From Brachypterus glaber (taxonomy: Eukaryota > Arthropoda > Insecta > Coleoptera > Kateretidae), in contig OY294044.1 of assembly GCA_958510825.1 (NCBI GenBank), positions 47,518,626 to 47,582,625 of the forward strand: DNA of 64,000 bases, written 5' to 3'. The notes under the pieces are model-generated. The model was given only the letters and a program-made list of their open reading frames with translations. It ran no database searches and was not told the origin of the DNA. The translations under genes and the position numbers were made by a program. Shown here one piece after another: positions 10,742-22,519 of the stretch. The stretch's first letter is position 1, and each line of letters opens with the position of its first letter.

Positions 10742-11677
10742 AGTAGTAATATCATAAGTGCATGTTGAATTATCGATAATTTTTTTACTGTATTAAAAAA
10801 ATATTTTGCTGGCAATTGTTTGAGTGCATTTTTCATGCACGAAAAAAATTTCCTTAAGCAAAATATTTTTTTATATACAGTAAAAAACTTATGTATAATT
10901 CAACATGCACGAATGGTATTTTGAAAGACTATTTCACAAACAAAATAAGTATATAATTTTACAATGTTTTATGTTATTTCATATTTAAATTAAAAATTTA
11001 AGAACTAAACAACAATATTATTTTACAACTATAATTAAAACTTTAAATCTCAAATTTGCCGCGCTTTTTAAATCCATGATGTTCACTTGTTCGCGAATGC
11101 TGCCAAGTCTAAACTTTGCTCGAGGGATATTTTATACTTGAGATTATTCCAATAAAATAGTTGTTATCACATATATTATCCTTTAAATAAAGATCATTGC
11201 TGTTTTTGTTTAAAAAGTTTAGTTTTCAACTGAATACTTTACTGCAAATATATTTTTAATAAATAAGTGTTTAAATTAATTTTTAGTGTCCTGTTTTTAA
11301 TACCAAGATTTAATTAAATAAATTAAAATTTATGAACATCAGTGATTTAAAGCTTTTAAGATGGAAAGTGCATAAAATATAATATATTATCTAAAATTAA
11401 TTAGGGTTTATACCTAGGATGTTTTGGTAATAAAATAAGCATTTATATTGCTTATCAATAAAAATAAATCAACTAAAGGTAAGCTTCACAAATTAAAAAC
11501 ACATTTTGCAAAAATATAACATTTATTAAGATGTCAGTAACTGTCAGTTTCTTGTTTCCATAGTAACCAAGCGATAATTGCATATGTTCAAAATTATCAG
11601 ATTCATTTTGATCTGATTGGTCAAGAAACTAAAAATGCAACGTTTTGATTGGCCTATATATTGTTTGTGAAATAGTC
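10742..11677 (-). mobile_element. Element A, copy 2 (inverted)
   Basis: This is the reverse complement of the copy at 298-1371. It begins with AGTAGTAATATCATAAGTGC (the complement of the TACTACT end), then the foldback section with GCATGTTGAATTATCGATAA, then GACTATTTCACAAAC at 10927, and ends with GTTTGTGAAATAGTC at 11663-11677. The loop of the fold differs from copy 1. Confidence 0.75.
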
Positions 11678-11698
11678 ATTATTATTTACTTAATTGCC

Positions 11699-11846
11699 TA
11701 AGGGCATATTCACAGGCTCGCATAAAACAGTAGTTAACAATGCGATGTCGTGATTGGCTTGATGTGCCGCCATGTATCTTGTAAGCCAATCACGGCATCG
11801 CATTCTTATGTTTTATGTTCTTATGCAAGCTTCTGGATATGCCTTA
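11699..11846. mobile_element. Palindromic MITE, copy 2 (inverted)
   Basis: This is the inverted relative of 8123-8274, with ends TAAGGGCATATTCACAGG and GGATATGCCTTA and the same GCGATGCCGTGATTGGCTT arm. It starts 21 bases from the end of element A copy 2. Confidence 0.85.
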
Positions 11847-12016
11847 AGTGTACATCCAAACATAGAATAAGTAACGCGCACATAAGCTGCATTATTTTTT
11901 ATGCCTAATTGAAAATAAATTTTATGAATTAAAGATGCAAAAAAGTACCTAAAATACAAATAAATGATAATCAGATTAATTTTGTGAGATCTAAATTAAG
12001 GTGTACGAACGTAACA

Positions 12017-12440
12017 CACGGAAAAAAAAATTATAGCTAGGAGCGCTATAACACACATACCAAGCAAATTATAATCGCTTATTATATAAATACAAGGCTT
12101 TCTCTTACAATTATGGCAGTCAGTGTAAAAATTTATATGAAATACTTTAATTGTTTAGTGAATAATAAAATATAACAAATAGTATGGCATTTATAGCTTA
12201 AATAGATTTAATTATTGTCCGTGCTAATAATTTTTATAATATAATAAAATTTCTGTAAATTTATAATAGTGCCTGTAATAAATATAATTGTGTCTGTAAT
12301 ATATATAATCGTTTCCAATTTATTTTTAACATTATTAGTTATTGTGTCCCTTATAATCTATAGCTTAAATCACTATAATTTGCCACTGTTACCAAATATC
12401 TTATAATGTATAGCGCAGAGCCCACTAATTTCTTTCCGTG
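12017..12440 (+). mobile_element. CACGG-ended nonautonomous DNA element, copy 1
   Basis: The termini are CACGGAAAAAAAAATTATAG and its partner ending TTTCTTTCCGTG. Internal ATAATA, CTGTAAT and GTTACCAAATATCTTATAA tracts are the same as in the inverted copy at 23843-24259, to which it is nearly identical by eye. Both copies are flanked by CA on each side. There is no open reading frame. The near identity suggests recent movement. Confidence 0.85.
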
Positions 12441-13150
12441 CATACGTAACGACGGAATGACCCTCTTACCGCTTAAAGCCACAGCATTATAATAGGGCAG
12501 TAATAACGTTCTTCTTTAAGTTTTTAGTAAAAACGTTTTACTTAGTTTCAGGATTTTACTACAACATAGGGGAAACTGGTACATCATGGTCGTTTTTAAA
12601 ACTCTTCACGCATCGAACGTCATTAAAACATTACTATGGTTAATGTGTGTTTTAAATGGTGTGATAAATGATAAAATTTACTAACATGGGTTTGGTTTCG
12701 TTAAAACTGCATCTACTTATTGGTATTGGTAAAACTTGATTGCTTTGTCTCATAGTAAACGTGTTTTTGGTTACTCACTCTCCCCTGCTTTATAGAGTTG
12801 AAATTATAATAGTTTTCATCATTTATACCTCCATATAATGGTATTTAAACCTTTCAGTAGTGATGGGATATTTGATTTCAGTTTAGAATTTTCAGATCAA
12901 AGCTGCATGAAAAATAATTATTAATAATAATTAGTATGTATACCTAAAATTTTACTCTAAAAATACATTTTTGCTTTAACTTTGGGCATTGCCCAATAAA
13001 ACTTTTTTATAACGTTTTTATCGCAAAGTCAACGGGTAAATTACTATATTGTAACATTAAAACTTTATTTAATATAATAATTTAATATTACGTCGTCATC
13101 GTAAATTATAAATTCAGTTGAATTTCCTACAAAAACAGTAATGAATGAAT
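12441..13150. other. Unassigned AT-rich DNA
   Basis: No gene or repeat boundary was recognised. Confidence 0.5.
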
Positions 13151-13544
13151 AAAAGGTAGAGTAAAGGTCCATTTCCCAAGTATATTAATTAAAACCTGAC
13201 CGCGGTTTCGAGCCTTTATATATCTAGGCTCATTGTCGGAGGTCGCGTTAAAAAATACAAATTTGACAGCTGACAGCTGTCACTTTTATATGTTATGTGT
13301 TCTTAAATTTGAGTTTTATTTATTTTGTATTTTTTAACGCGACCTTCGACAATGAGCTTCAATCCGCCATCTGCATAAATCTTTTTATTCTAAAAAAATA
13401 AGTTCTGTGCGTGTGGTAATAATAGGAAAAAATAACTTATTTTGGTGATGAAACGAAGGCTTTACAAGTTGTGATTTAAAGGCTCGAAACCGCTGTTAGA
13501 TTTTAAATAATATACTTGGGAAAAGGACCTTTACTCTGCCTTTT
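13151..13544. mobile_element. Foldback MITE with two nested inverted repeats
   Basis: The outer TIR reads AAAAGGTAGAGTAAAGGTCC then TTTCCCAAGTATATTA, mirrored by AATATACTTGGGAAAAGGAC then TTTACTCTGCCTTTT. A further inverted pair inside, GGCTCATTGTCGGAGGTCGC against GCGACCTTCGACAATGAGCT, surrounds GACAGCTGACAGCTGTCA. GGTTTCGAGCC and GGCTCGAAACC form a third pair. The length is about 394 bases and it has no coding capacity. Confidence 0.85.
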
Positions 13545-13679
13545 ATTTATTATAATCCCAACTATGGATCCATTCGTTCATTAGTAATGAATGAAATAAT
13601 GAATGAATGATTGAATGAACGAATATGGCAATGAAATGTCAGTTATTTGACTCATTCCATTTCATTGGTTAAACTTTAG

Positions 13680-13765
13680 TTTATATTTTGGAGAGATAAA
13701 ATTTTTTCTATGGTTTATTTAAATCAACTCAAATATGAGTAAGGATCAAGAATTTCTTAATTTAG
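13680..13765 (+). mobile_element. Penelope-like element terminal remnant
   Basis: It reads TTTATATTTTGGAGAGAT, then TTTTTCTATGGTTTATTTAA and ATGAGTAAGGATCAAGAATT. The same string ends the right arm of the Penelope palindrome at 25619-25986, and its last part recurs at 52018-52075. It is therefore a short dispersed copy of that element's end. Confidence 0.65.
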
Positions 13766-13977
13766 TTTATTGTTAATAATTGAGTAAATTAACCTTAAAC
13801 AATTCGGTTTAAATCTTAAGATCATTTCAATTTAATCTTAATATAACTCTTAAATTTTACACCAATTTTTTACAGTGTACCACGATGACTTTAGGACGCT
13901 TTTAGCATATATGGATAAAAAGATTGTTTTAAAAAGTAAATTCTAATTTGATATTTTTTTGAATGATTTAATTTTAC

Positions 13978-14480
13978 TTTCCCCAAGGAAAGTCTTGCGT
14001 TAGTAAAAATTTTAATTGCTTTTTTTTACGTTTCTGATCGTTTTATATCCAAAAAATACAATTTCGGTAAAAAAAATCTGTCTGTCGGTCGGTCTGTGGG
14101 TCTGTCTGTGTGTCCGGAAAATTTGTGACCACGATAACTCAAGAACGCTTCGAGCTAAAGACTTCAAATTTAGACCATAGGTTGATTATCCAAAGTTCTA
14201 GGCTGGGATTATTTTTGGTAAAAATCGGATTGCGGTAAAAGGGAATAAAAACATTTTTTTTCAAAAAAAAAATATTTTCAATTTATTTTTCGTTTCACGA
14301 AAAAAAGAAAATTTTTTTGAAAAAAAAATTTTTTTTTTTGAAAAACTTTTTTTGATTTTGATTCATTTTTGATTTTTTCGTTTTTTATTTAATGAACCTA
14401 GGCCTATAGAGGAAAGTATTATTTTGTTGGCAGCAGTATTTTTTATTGTGGAACAACTGCAGAAATCAGCTTTTACAAAT
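13978..14480 (+). repeat. Dispersed GTCTGTCTG repeat family C, copy 1
   Basis: It contains CTGTCTGTCGGTCGGTCTGT, then TGTCCGGAAAA, CACGATAACTC, a segment around GACTTCAAATTTAGACCATA, and ends with a GAAAGTATTATTTTGTTGGC block. A related copy lies inverted at 36395-37175, interrupted there by a SINE. Shorter relatives are at 58970-59110, 59224-59364 and 60340-60490. I recognise the CTGTCTG block as common in insect genomes but know no coding role for it. Confidence 0.6.
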
Positions 14481-14655
14481 TTTCTGTTTTTTTTACCACT
14501 TACTTTTCCATTTATCTATTTTAACAGGGGAAAGTGAATCTCCTATAAGAAGAATACTTTTAGCAGGATTTGTTTTTGTAAATTCGGGGGTAAGATAAGA
14601 CGGCGCACTATGTTGCCAACGGAAAAAAAGTGTCCATAAATATATAATATAAATA

Positions 14656-15482
14656 TACCGTGTGTTTTTTTTAACCTGAAACTTTCAAATATCTCAAATA
14701 CTATGCATTAAAAAAAAAAATGTCGGACAAAATTTTAATGGTGTATTTATTTTAATGGCGTATTTATTTTTTTACGGATATTTACGTTTTCAAGGCCATT
14801 TCAAGGTCAACTTTGTTTTTTTAAGTACAAACATATATTTTTTTTACTGTTATTTAATTCCCCTCAAAAAAATAAAAATCTTTTGATCGGACTTTTAGTT
14901 GCAGAGATAACACAGCCACACAAAATTAAAAAAGTTGCATCTTCGACGAACTTGACTAGTCAATACCTCTGTATTTTGAGCCGCTGAATCCGAATCTGAG
15001 GTCGGAATTTGAAAGTTAGCTCCCATTTTCAACATAACCTCAAAAAAAATACTTTTCGCAATGATATGATTTGTTTTTTGAGGTTATGGTAAAAATGAGA
15101 GCTAACATTTAATTTCGACCTCAGATTCGGATTCAGCGGCTCAAAATACATAGGAATTAACTAGTCAAGTCCATCGGAGAGGAAATTTTTTTAATTTTGT
15201 GTGGCTGTGTTATCTCTGCAACTAAAAGTCCGATCAAAAAAAGTTTTTTACAAAAGATTTTTATTTTTTTGAGGGGAATTAAATATAATAAAAAAAATAT
15301 ATGTTACTTAGAAAAACAAAGTTTACCTTGAAATGGCCTTGAAAACGTAAATATCTGTAAAAAAATAAATACGCCACTTTATTTCCACCATTAAAATAAA
15401 CAAATTTTGTCCGACTTTTTTTTTATAAAATGCAAAGTATTTGAGATATTTGAAAGTTTGAGGTTAAAAAAAACACCCGGTA
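14656..15482. mobile_element. Long-arm foldback element with 11 bp flanking repeats
   Basis: Two arms of about 400 bases meet near 15065. The ends are TACCGTGTGTTTTTTTTAAC on the left and GTTAAAAAAAACACCCGGTA on the right. Conserved arm segments include TTCAAGGCCATTTCAAGGT, GATCGGACTTTTAGTTGCAG and CCGCTGAATCCGAATCTGAG. The element is flanked on both sides by TAATATAAATA (14645-14655 and 15483-15493). It has no coding capacity. Confidence 0.85.
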
Positions 15483-15914
15483 TAATATAAATACAGCCTG
15501 TTCCAGAACTCGCGTACAGAAATTTGAGGGTATAATAAAAACCCTCTAGAAAATATAAAAAAATTACAAAAAAAAATCCATTATAAAAACTCATTAATTT
15601 TATTTGCAATAAATTTGGGAATTTGCGCCAAAACAATATTCATGTCGATGCAAAACGGTTGCTCAAAAACCTATTTTGACATGCTTACACAAAAAACATC
15701 CTAATTTCTGAATAAACTAATATTGTTGCTTAAAATTTGGAAGAAGCATAGCAAGTATATGTTTTTAAAGATATATTTATAAATATATATCAAAAAGCAT
15801 TTTTTGCGTAAAATTCTAGCGATAAATTTGAGGTGCTTTTTTCTAAGTGTCTGTGTAAAATTTGAGAACAGTTTCGTTCGTCCATCGTCGTCCATCAGAT
15901 ATATACGTAAAACT
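15483..15914. other. Unassigned AT-rich DNA
   Basis: No gene is seen. Minus-strand frames here are low-complexity Phe/Tyr/Leu-rich translations of AT-rich DNA. Confidence 0.45.
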
Positions 15915-16182
15915 ACATAGAAAAAACGGATTCCTTGAACCAAGGACACATGTCTTTGTATATGTTCAAAGCCATATTCTCTTGTTTCAAGGCTGACATT
16001 TTCTTAAACCAAAGTCAATGTCCTTGAATAAAGAGCGCGGATTTTTATTCCAAAAGCCGTGCTCTTCATTCAAGGACATTGGCTTTTGTTCAAGAAAATT
16101 CCAGCCTTGAAACAAGAGAATATGGCTTTGAACATATACAAAGACACGTGTCCTTGGTTCAAGGAATCCGTTTTTTCTATGT
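15915..16182. mobile_element. Near-perfect palindromic MITE, 268 bp
   Basis: The ends are ACATAGAAAAAACGGATTCC and its complement. The arms run without large gaps through ACACATGTCTTTGTATATG, CAAAGCCATATTCTCTTG and CAATGTCCTTGAAT to a centre at about 16045. Few mismatches suggest a recent insertion. Confidence 0.85.
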
Positions 16183-16850
16183 ATTCTTAAATATGTAATA
16201 GTTATACTTTATAAATAATAGAGTGCCCATTTTGCCCCATTGGAAGGTATAAGCATTTCTTCTGCGATATTTTTTGACGTTTTTAACATTTTTAAAAAAT
16301 TCACATCAAAAATTTTCAGCCGGCTTTTTAAGCTTCGGTACTCATACTTAAAAACTATTGGGCCGGGGAAGCTAAAATTTGGTATGCAAGTGGTGTTAAC
16401 CCTAAATAAGCGAAATTTATTTATTTGGACCCCCCATGTAGTCCTAAAACTTCAATATTAAAACTCAACATTGTGACTAAACTATTTTTTATGTATATTG
16501 AAGTGTTCCTTCCTTGTTTTAATGATAACATTATTTTGGACACTTTTTTTTCATTTAGCGACATAGTGCGGCGCAAAGGGGAAATACTATTATTTTTAGC
16601 GATAATTCCCTTGTTCTTTATTGATGGGCTAAAGCTGTGGAAACCCTCGTAAAAAACTGTATAAAATTAAATAAATTACACAAACCTGACAAAATAAACA
16701 TTATTAAAAGTTGTTCGGATTCTGAAAACTGATTCTTATAGTTTTGTTATGTTCACTAGAAAAAGAATTTCGTTAATTTTGAGCTAATGATCGCTTTTAT
16801 TGTATTGATGCTTAACATTCATTGCCTTCATGAATAAATTCATTATAGTA
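16183..16850. other. Unassigned DNA
   Basis: The stretch at 16210-16460 is less AT-biased (GGGCCGGGGAAGC and similar) and has two overlapping short open frames without recognisable domains. It may be part of an old repeat. No gene is called. Confidence 0.4.
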
Positions 16851-17958
16851 AGTAAGTAAGTAAGTCTATATTCGTGTTAAAATATACAAAAGTATTTACA
16901 CTCGTCAAAATAGTACAATAAAAATATAAAAAAATTACAATAAAAATATTTAATCTAAAATGGTAATTAAAAAGTAAATACATAAATACAAAACATATCA
17001 CTCAATAATAAAATCTAGAAAATCACTTAAATTATAAAAAGCGTGCTTGCAGAGAATTTCTTTTATAGATTTTTTAAAACTTTTAAAATTCATGTTCCAC
17101 ATTCTTTGTGGCAGCATATTCATAAGCTTCGTTGAAATATATTTGAAACTATTATGTGTTTTACTTAAACGGTAATATTCACTTCTTATTTGACCACTAT
17201 TCCGTGTATTGTATTGGTGGACATGTTCGCCTAATTTACTATCATTTAAGTTTTTAAATGCAAAAAGTAAGCACTGAAGGATATATAACGACGGTAAAGT
17301 GAGTAAACATAAACTTTTAAATGATTCCTTACAATCGTCTCTATATCCCAGGCCGCTTAAAATTCTAATAGCTCTGCGCTGCAATCTGAAGATTTTATCT
17401 GTTTCGGCAGGGTTTCCCCAAACGATTATACCATAGCTTAGTATGGACTCACATAAGCCATGATATGCACATTTGAGTACTTTAGATGATACATTTTCTG
17501 AAAGATTGCGAAGCAAAAATATATTTTTACTCAGTCTTTTAGCCAAGTGATCAACATGAACATCCCACTTAAGCCTATCATCTATGTATATGCCTAAAAT
17601 TTTTACATGAGTACCCAAGTCAACCTGAGAGTTCCTTAACGTAAATAATATTTGTTTGGTCTTAGAGCTATTCATTAATAGACCATTTCTCGAGAACCAC
17701 TCCAAAGCCCTCGACTGTGCCAATTTACTCATCTCAATAGCTGTCGTTAAGTTCTGACATGCTATCAGAAAAGTCATTTATGAAAATGAGATATAATAAA
17801 GTTCCTAAAACAGATCCTTGCGGAACGCCAATTAGCACTTGTTTTATTTCTGACCATTCATTATTATAAAATACTTTTTGATATCTATTCGATAAATAGG
17901 AACGGATTAACTCAAAACTACTTTGACCAATTCCGTATTTTTTTAACTTTTTCAACAT
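16851..17958 (-). pseudogene. Non-LTR retrotransposon, 5'-truncated, FADD segment deleted
   Basis: Minus-strand relic of a Jockey/CR1-type reverse transcriptase gene. The first part (17958 down to about 17734) has the fingers/palm segment YGIGQSSFELIRSYLSNRYQ and the VPQGSVLGTLLYLIFINDF motif. The second part, in another frame (17777-16998), resumes with AIEMSKLAQSRALEWFSRNG, the WDVHVDHLAKRLSK helix, CESILSYGIIVWG and the QYNTRNS motif. The catalytic FADD segment that should lie between is absent and the frame is shifted, so the copy cannot make active enzyme. The 3' UTR ends at four TTAC units (about 16851-16866). Confidence 0.85.
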
Positions 17959-19738
17959 AACAACATAAATGTAAAGTATACGTCACGGCGTGATATATAC
18001 CTAGTTAGTAAGTACAGCACAGGGCCGTAACCAGAAAAAAATCTAGGTGGTTCTCAGCCCCCAGGGTGACACCCTCAAAAAAAGCTTTGTCCATACGGTT
18101 TCTACTAAACTTTGCGCCCCTACAAAAAAAATTGGGGCCCCTAAGACCTGAAATAAAATTGGCGCCCAAAAAATGCCTTCAAAAAAAAAAGCTTGGTTCC
18201 TGACGGTTTCTACCAAACTTGGCGCCCCTGCAAAAGAAATTGGCGCCCAAAGGTAGGTGACTTAAAAAATACCAGAGGGGGTCAGCGAAAATGCCAGGGG
18301 GACTCAAACCAAGGCCAGGGGGGGCTTGCTAGGTTGATTTTTGCAAAATTGATTGTTTATTGAATAACATGCAAATTTTGATCGTTTTTTGCATTTTTCT
18401 AAGCAACAAATCATCCTATCGACATTTAAAAAACGCCATTTTTAAGGTTTTTTAATTTCCTACAAGAATGTTAATTTTATTGTTGATAAAATACTCAACT
18501 TTTTTACTGGTATGCAAAAATGTGCAAAAATAGACATTTTCTGACCTTTAATTGTTAATATCTTAAAAATCACACCAAATCCACCGCAGCAAATACATCG
18601 CTTTTGCTTTAATGCACCTGTATTATCTAAAAAACTTGACAAACCTCTGGTTGCGTCAGTGCCATGGCAAAAGTTTGATATCCCTGAACTATAATTGAAC
18701 TGATTTGCGTATGGTTCGCAACTGCGCACATTGCCATTCAGTGCGCAATAAGGGTGCTAAGTAGCTTAGCGCACATTCGCCGGGCTTCATCCAATAAAGA
18801 AAGAAATAGTGCGTATTAGTACATAAAGCTAATAAATTTTGGATTGTATAATATGCATAAAAAAGCATAGAGCAAAAAAAAAACTAATAATATTGTAAAA
18901 AATGTTGATGAATTTGATTTGAAACGTACAACGTGGAGATAATTTTTTGCTAAGTTTAGGTTTAAAGATAACAAGTTAGCGTTTGCGTAAAGATCATTAC
19001 ACAGTAAGAAGTTTTTTGTTAGTGAACATAGAAATAACAAAATGATTTCGGGGATGGAGTAACTCCAAAACACTGTACTGTGATCTGAAGTCAAGAATAC
19101 CACATTTATATATAGTATAAATACAAATTTATACTAAGCCGACCAAATTTCGAAAGAAAACGGTCAACGAGAATTATAAGAAGAAGAAGAAGTAACTAAT
19201 TCTATGTAGAATTAATTTAAAAAGACACTTTATTATTTTTAATTATTTTGAATGTTCTCCTGTCAGTTTAATAATTTAAATATTGATCGAATTACGCGCG
19301 AAACTTAAAATATTACAAAAATACATAAAAGGGTAAAAAATGTAAAAAAAGACGCAGTTTTCCGGAAAAAAGACAGGTGTTCCAGACTTTCCTGAAAAAA
19401 GTGTCTTCTGCAATCTAATTTTCGTTAAGCCATTCACTATGACCTCAGCCTGGCTTCAAATCACGGGCCTTAAAATATCTATGCTTCAATTTTACCGAAA
19501 ATCCATCCTGAAAGGGTTTTCTGATGTCAGGAAAATGTAATAAACCTTACGAGTCGTAAACTCCCCGGTTACAGACTTTGATAAACTTCAAGTGAATTTT
19601 GCAGATTTAAAATAACACTTTAAACTGAATCATATAACCGAAAAAGCAATATAAATTTCGCACTATATTAGTTTATTTTGAGTCAAAAACTTTCTTAGTT
19701 TTCAAATATTATAAACTAGTTATTAATACAGGGTGTTC
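17959..19738. other. Unassigned DNA with a degenerate direct repeat
   Basis: No gene is seen. At 18085-18260 two imperfect direct repeats share GGTTTCTAC, AAACTT, GCGCCCCT and AAATTGG, and the following 60 bases are G-rich. The remainder is AT-rich with short low-complexity frames. Confidence 0.45.
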
Positions 19739-20883
19739 CGTGAGTAAAGGGAAATATTTTAAGGATGTGTTCTAGAGGTCAAAATAAGAAAAATAGTTCC
19801 CATAGACATATGTCCAAAAACGGCTCGTAAGGGAGCTACGCCCCTTCAAAAGGGGTACCAAAAATTCGATATATTATTAATAACTTGTGAACCCTTTGTG
19901 TTATACCATTGAGGTTTAGCATATGATATATGCTTTATAAGGCCAATCAGCCAATGGCATTTGCATGTAGTTACTTTAACCAGGGGCGTCCGTAATGGGG
20001 GTCTTATCCCGTTTTTGCCCCAAACTTTTTTCTGCTTAACTTTTTGTTTATTTTTAGAATAGTATTACACAGGTATAAACAAATTAAAAAGGTGCTTGTT
20101 GTAAAACCATAGGATTAACCGTTTTCGAGAAAAATGCAATTAAAGGCAAAATTACACCTTTTTAGAACCAAAAATAAAAAACAATAAAATGTTAATAACC
20201 ATAATTTCCATAATGCAGGGTGATTCTACATCAAAAGCCAAGAAAAAAAGTTTCATACATGTATGCCCAAAAATCGCTTTTAAAGGTAACATGGCCCTTT
20301 CAAAATTTTTGACTTTTTTGGACCGTACTACCTTTAGCATTGATTTTTGGAATTACGTATATTAGAACTTTTTTTCATAGTTTTTGGTGTAAAGTAACCC
20401 TACACTATTAAAATTTTGGGTTTTAACATTTTAGCGTTTAATTTTTGGTTCTCGAAACTTGTAATTTTGCCTTTAATTGTATTTTTCTCGAAAACGGTTA
20501 ATCCTAAAGTATTACAGCAAGGGTACCTTTTTAATGTGTTTTTACCTAAGGAATACTATTCTAATAATAAACCCACAAAAAAAAAATAAACTGAAAAAAG
20601 TTTGGGGCAAAAATGTGATAAGACCCCTCATCTCGCACGCCCCTGGTTTAAGTATACAAATAACATTGGCTGATAGGCCTTATTAAGAATAGACCGCATG
20701 CAAAACCTTGTTGCTATAACACAAAGGGTTCCTAAGTTATTGATTAAAAATTGAATTTTTGTTACCCCTTTTGAAGGGGCGTAGCTCCCTTACGAGTCGT
20801 TTTTGGACATATGTTTATGGGAACTTTTTTTCTTATTTTGACCTCTAGAACACAATATTTCCCTTTCCTCACGGAACACCCTG
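19739..20883. mobile_element. Long-arm foldback element, CAGGGTGTTCCG ends, TA flanks
   Basis: The element starts CAGGGTGTTCCGTGAGTAAA and ends with its inverted counterpart CGGAACACCCTG, each flanked by TA. The arms are long: ACCTCTAGAAC, GACATATGT, CTCGTAAGGGAGCTACGCCC and CTTTTGAAGGGG occur inverted at both sides, and AACCGTTTTCGAGAAAAAT occurs again internally. Size is 1145 bases with no ORF. It shares the GGGAGCTACG(G/C)CCCTT module with the elements at 35052 and 56598. A TA duplication fits the Tc1/mariner group, but no transposase is present to confirm it. Confidence 0.85.
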
Positions 20884-20995
20884 TATATAAAGTTGCTCAA
20901 TAAAAGTCTGTAAAGGCAGAGTTTTAGAGCTACTTTTTAAGTTTGTCATGTCGAGTTGATTTTTTTTTTGATATTTTTGATAATATTAGAGTATT

Positions 20996-21258
20996 GGGAG
21001 ATTTAGCTCAGCGGTCAATGGCATCGATATAGCCTGACACTGATCTAATGATCGTGAGTTCAAACCTCACTGGCGCCGATTGCCTTTTTCAGTTAATTAA
21101 TAATTGAAATTTGGCGAAGGCGTACTCCCTAGATATATTGGTTCGAAAGTCAATTAAAGCCGGTGGTTCCCTCTACTACTAGCCCACACAAGTCCTGGAC
21201 TTAGGGGATGCTTAATTAAGTAGAATAGTACGAGGTTAAAAACAAACAAACAAACAAA
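20996..21258 (+). mobile_element. tRNA-derived SINE B, copy 1
   Basis: The head resembles a tRNA: GGGAGATTTAGCTCAGCGG with an A-box-like TTTAGCTCAGCGG, then a B-box-like GAGTTCAAACCTC at 21056-21068. The body contains GGCGAAGGCGTACTCCCTAG and GCCGGTGGTTCCCTC, and the tail is (AAAC)n. The two boxes match an internal RNA polymerase III promoter, so transcription would read on the + strand. It is not a functional tRNA, because the arms do not close into a cloverleaf and the body continues for 190 bases. Confidence 0.85.
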
Positions 21259-21260
21259 TA

Positions 21261-21505
21261 TGGGAGATTAGCTCAGCGGTCTAAGGCATCGATATAGCAT
21301 TGACACTGAGCCGATTGCCTTTTTCAGTTAATTAATAATTGAAATTTGGCGAAGGCGTACTCCCTAGATATATTGGTTCGAAAGTGAATTAAAGCCGGTG
21401 GTTCCCTCAACTACTAGCCCACACAAGTCGTGGACTTAGGGGATGCTTAATTAAGTAGAATAGTACGAGGTTAAAAATAAACATAAAACAAACATAAACA
21501 ATTTT
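21261..21505 (+). mobile_element. tRNA-derived SINE B, copy 2, B box deleted
   Basis: A direct tandem neighbour of copy 1 with nearly the same body and tail. Between GACACTGA and GCCGATTGCC about 34 bases are missing, which removes the whole B-box region. Without a B box it should not be a competent Pol III template. A third, partial copy lies inverted at 31403-31524. Confidence 0.85.
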
Positions 21506-22058
21506 AGTAAAATTTAAGATTATAATGATTTTTGGAATATAGTTTAACTAAAAACATTAAATTTTTTAGATATACTTTATATTAGCCGAAATCGACTGTA
21601 GAAAAAATTAATATACAGGTAATTTTCTTTACTTCCAAGAACCTTACTTTCCTTGCGGAAATGCGCCATTGCCAAACTGCACACTTTAAAATATCCAAAA
21701 TCTGCTATAGAAAAAAATTATGTATAGGTATTTTCCTTGCGAGGAATGTCAAGAAAAATAAACAGGCGCAAAACCAACGTTAACGTAAACCAACGCCCCG
21801 CCATTAACAAAAAACACCAAACCAACAAAAAACCAACGTAAACCTACGTTAACGTAAACCAACGAATAATTACAAACTTGTTATAACTCATTTTGCCAAA
21901 AAACATATTCGATTATTATCTCTTTTTTTGTATATTTTTAATATTTATGAAATCTGTAATAATAATAATAATTATAATTTTATTCATGGTAGCTTGATAA
22001 TGATCAATGTTTGAAAGCCAATATTGCTAAATTAGTTTCTAAATACCTACATAAAATA
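21506..22058. other. Unassigned DNA with CCAACGTTAACG repeats
   Basis: No gene is seen. At 21770-21870 short repeats of the form AACGTTAACGTAAACCAACG and ACACCAAACCAAC recur; similar CCAACGTTAACG sequence is at about 55855-55890. Confidence 0.45.
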
Positions 22059-22060
22059 TA

Positions 22061-22513
22061 CAGGGTTATTCTTTTAAATGGAACAGTGCCTCTAACTCTT
22101 TACCCTCCGTTAACCAGGTAGGGGTTTGACAAACCCAGTTCAAGAGCTACAAGTTTGCTCAAACCACTTTTATCGTCCGATTAATAATTTGGCTGAAAAA
22201 TGGAAATTTCACCTCTAACATGGCTATTTTTGAATTAACTCGACTGTTATTAATATATTAAAAAAATGATCCAAACAAAAATTATTGAAAATGTTCTCCT
22301 TAATAAAATTGGTTATATGCATATGTATTTTTATCGTATATTAAGCAACTCACCCCTAAAATTCAAGATTGCGGACACCTCTTATGCAAAACTAACAGGA
22401 GTGTCCTGTTATCATCCACTACTACCCTTTAAAATATCAGCTCGTATACATTTACATTTATTATTTATTATTTACATTTATTATTTGACTGGACTTATAA
22501 ACAAATAACCCTG
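22061..22513. mobile_element. TA-flanked element with CAGGGTTATT ends
   Basis: The short TIR CAGGGTTATT is mirrored by AATAACCCTG and flanked by TA on both sides. Length is 453 bases. Unlike the other members it has no long arms. The 80-codon frame inside is not a recognisable protein. Confidence 0.7.
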
Positions 22514-22519
22514 TATGTA

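Noticed and set aside
20996..21075. Possible tRNA gene
   Set aside because: A- and B-box-like sequences are present but the acceptor and anticodon arms do not close, and the sequence continues into a SINE body with an AAAC tail.
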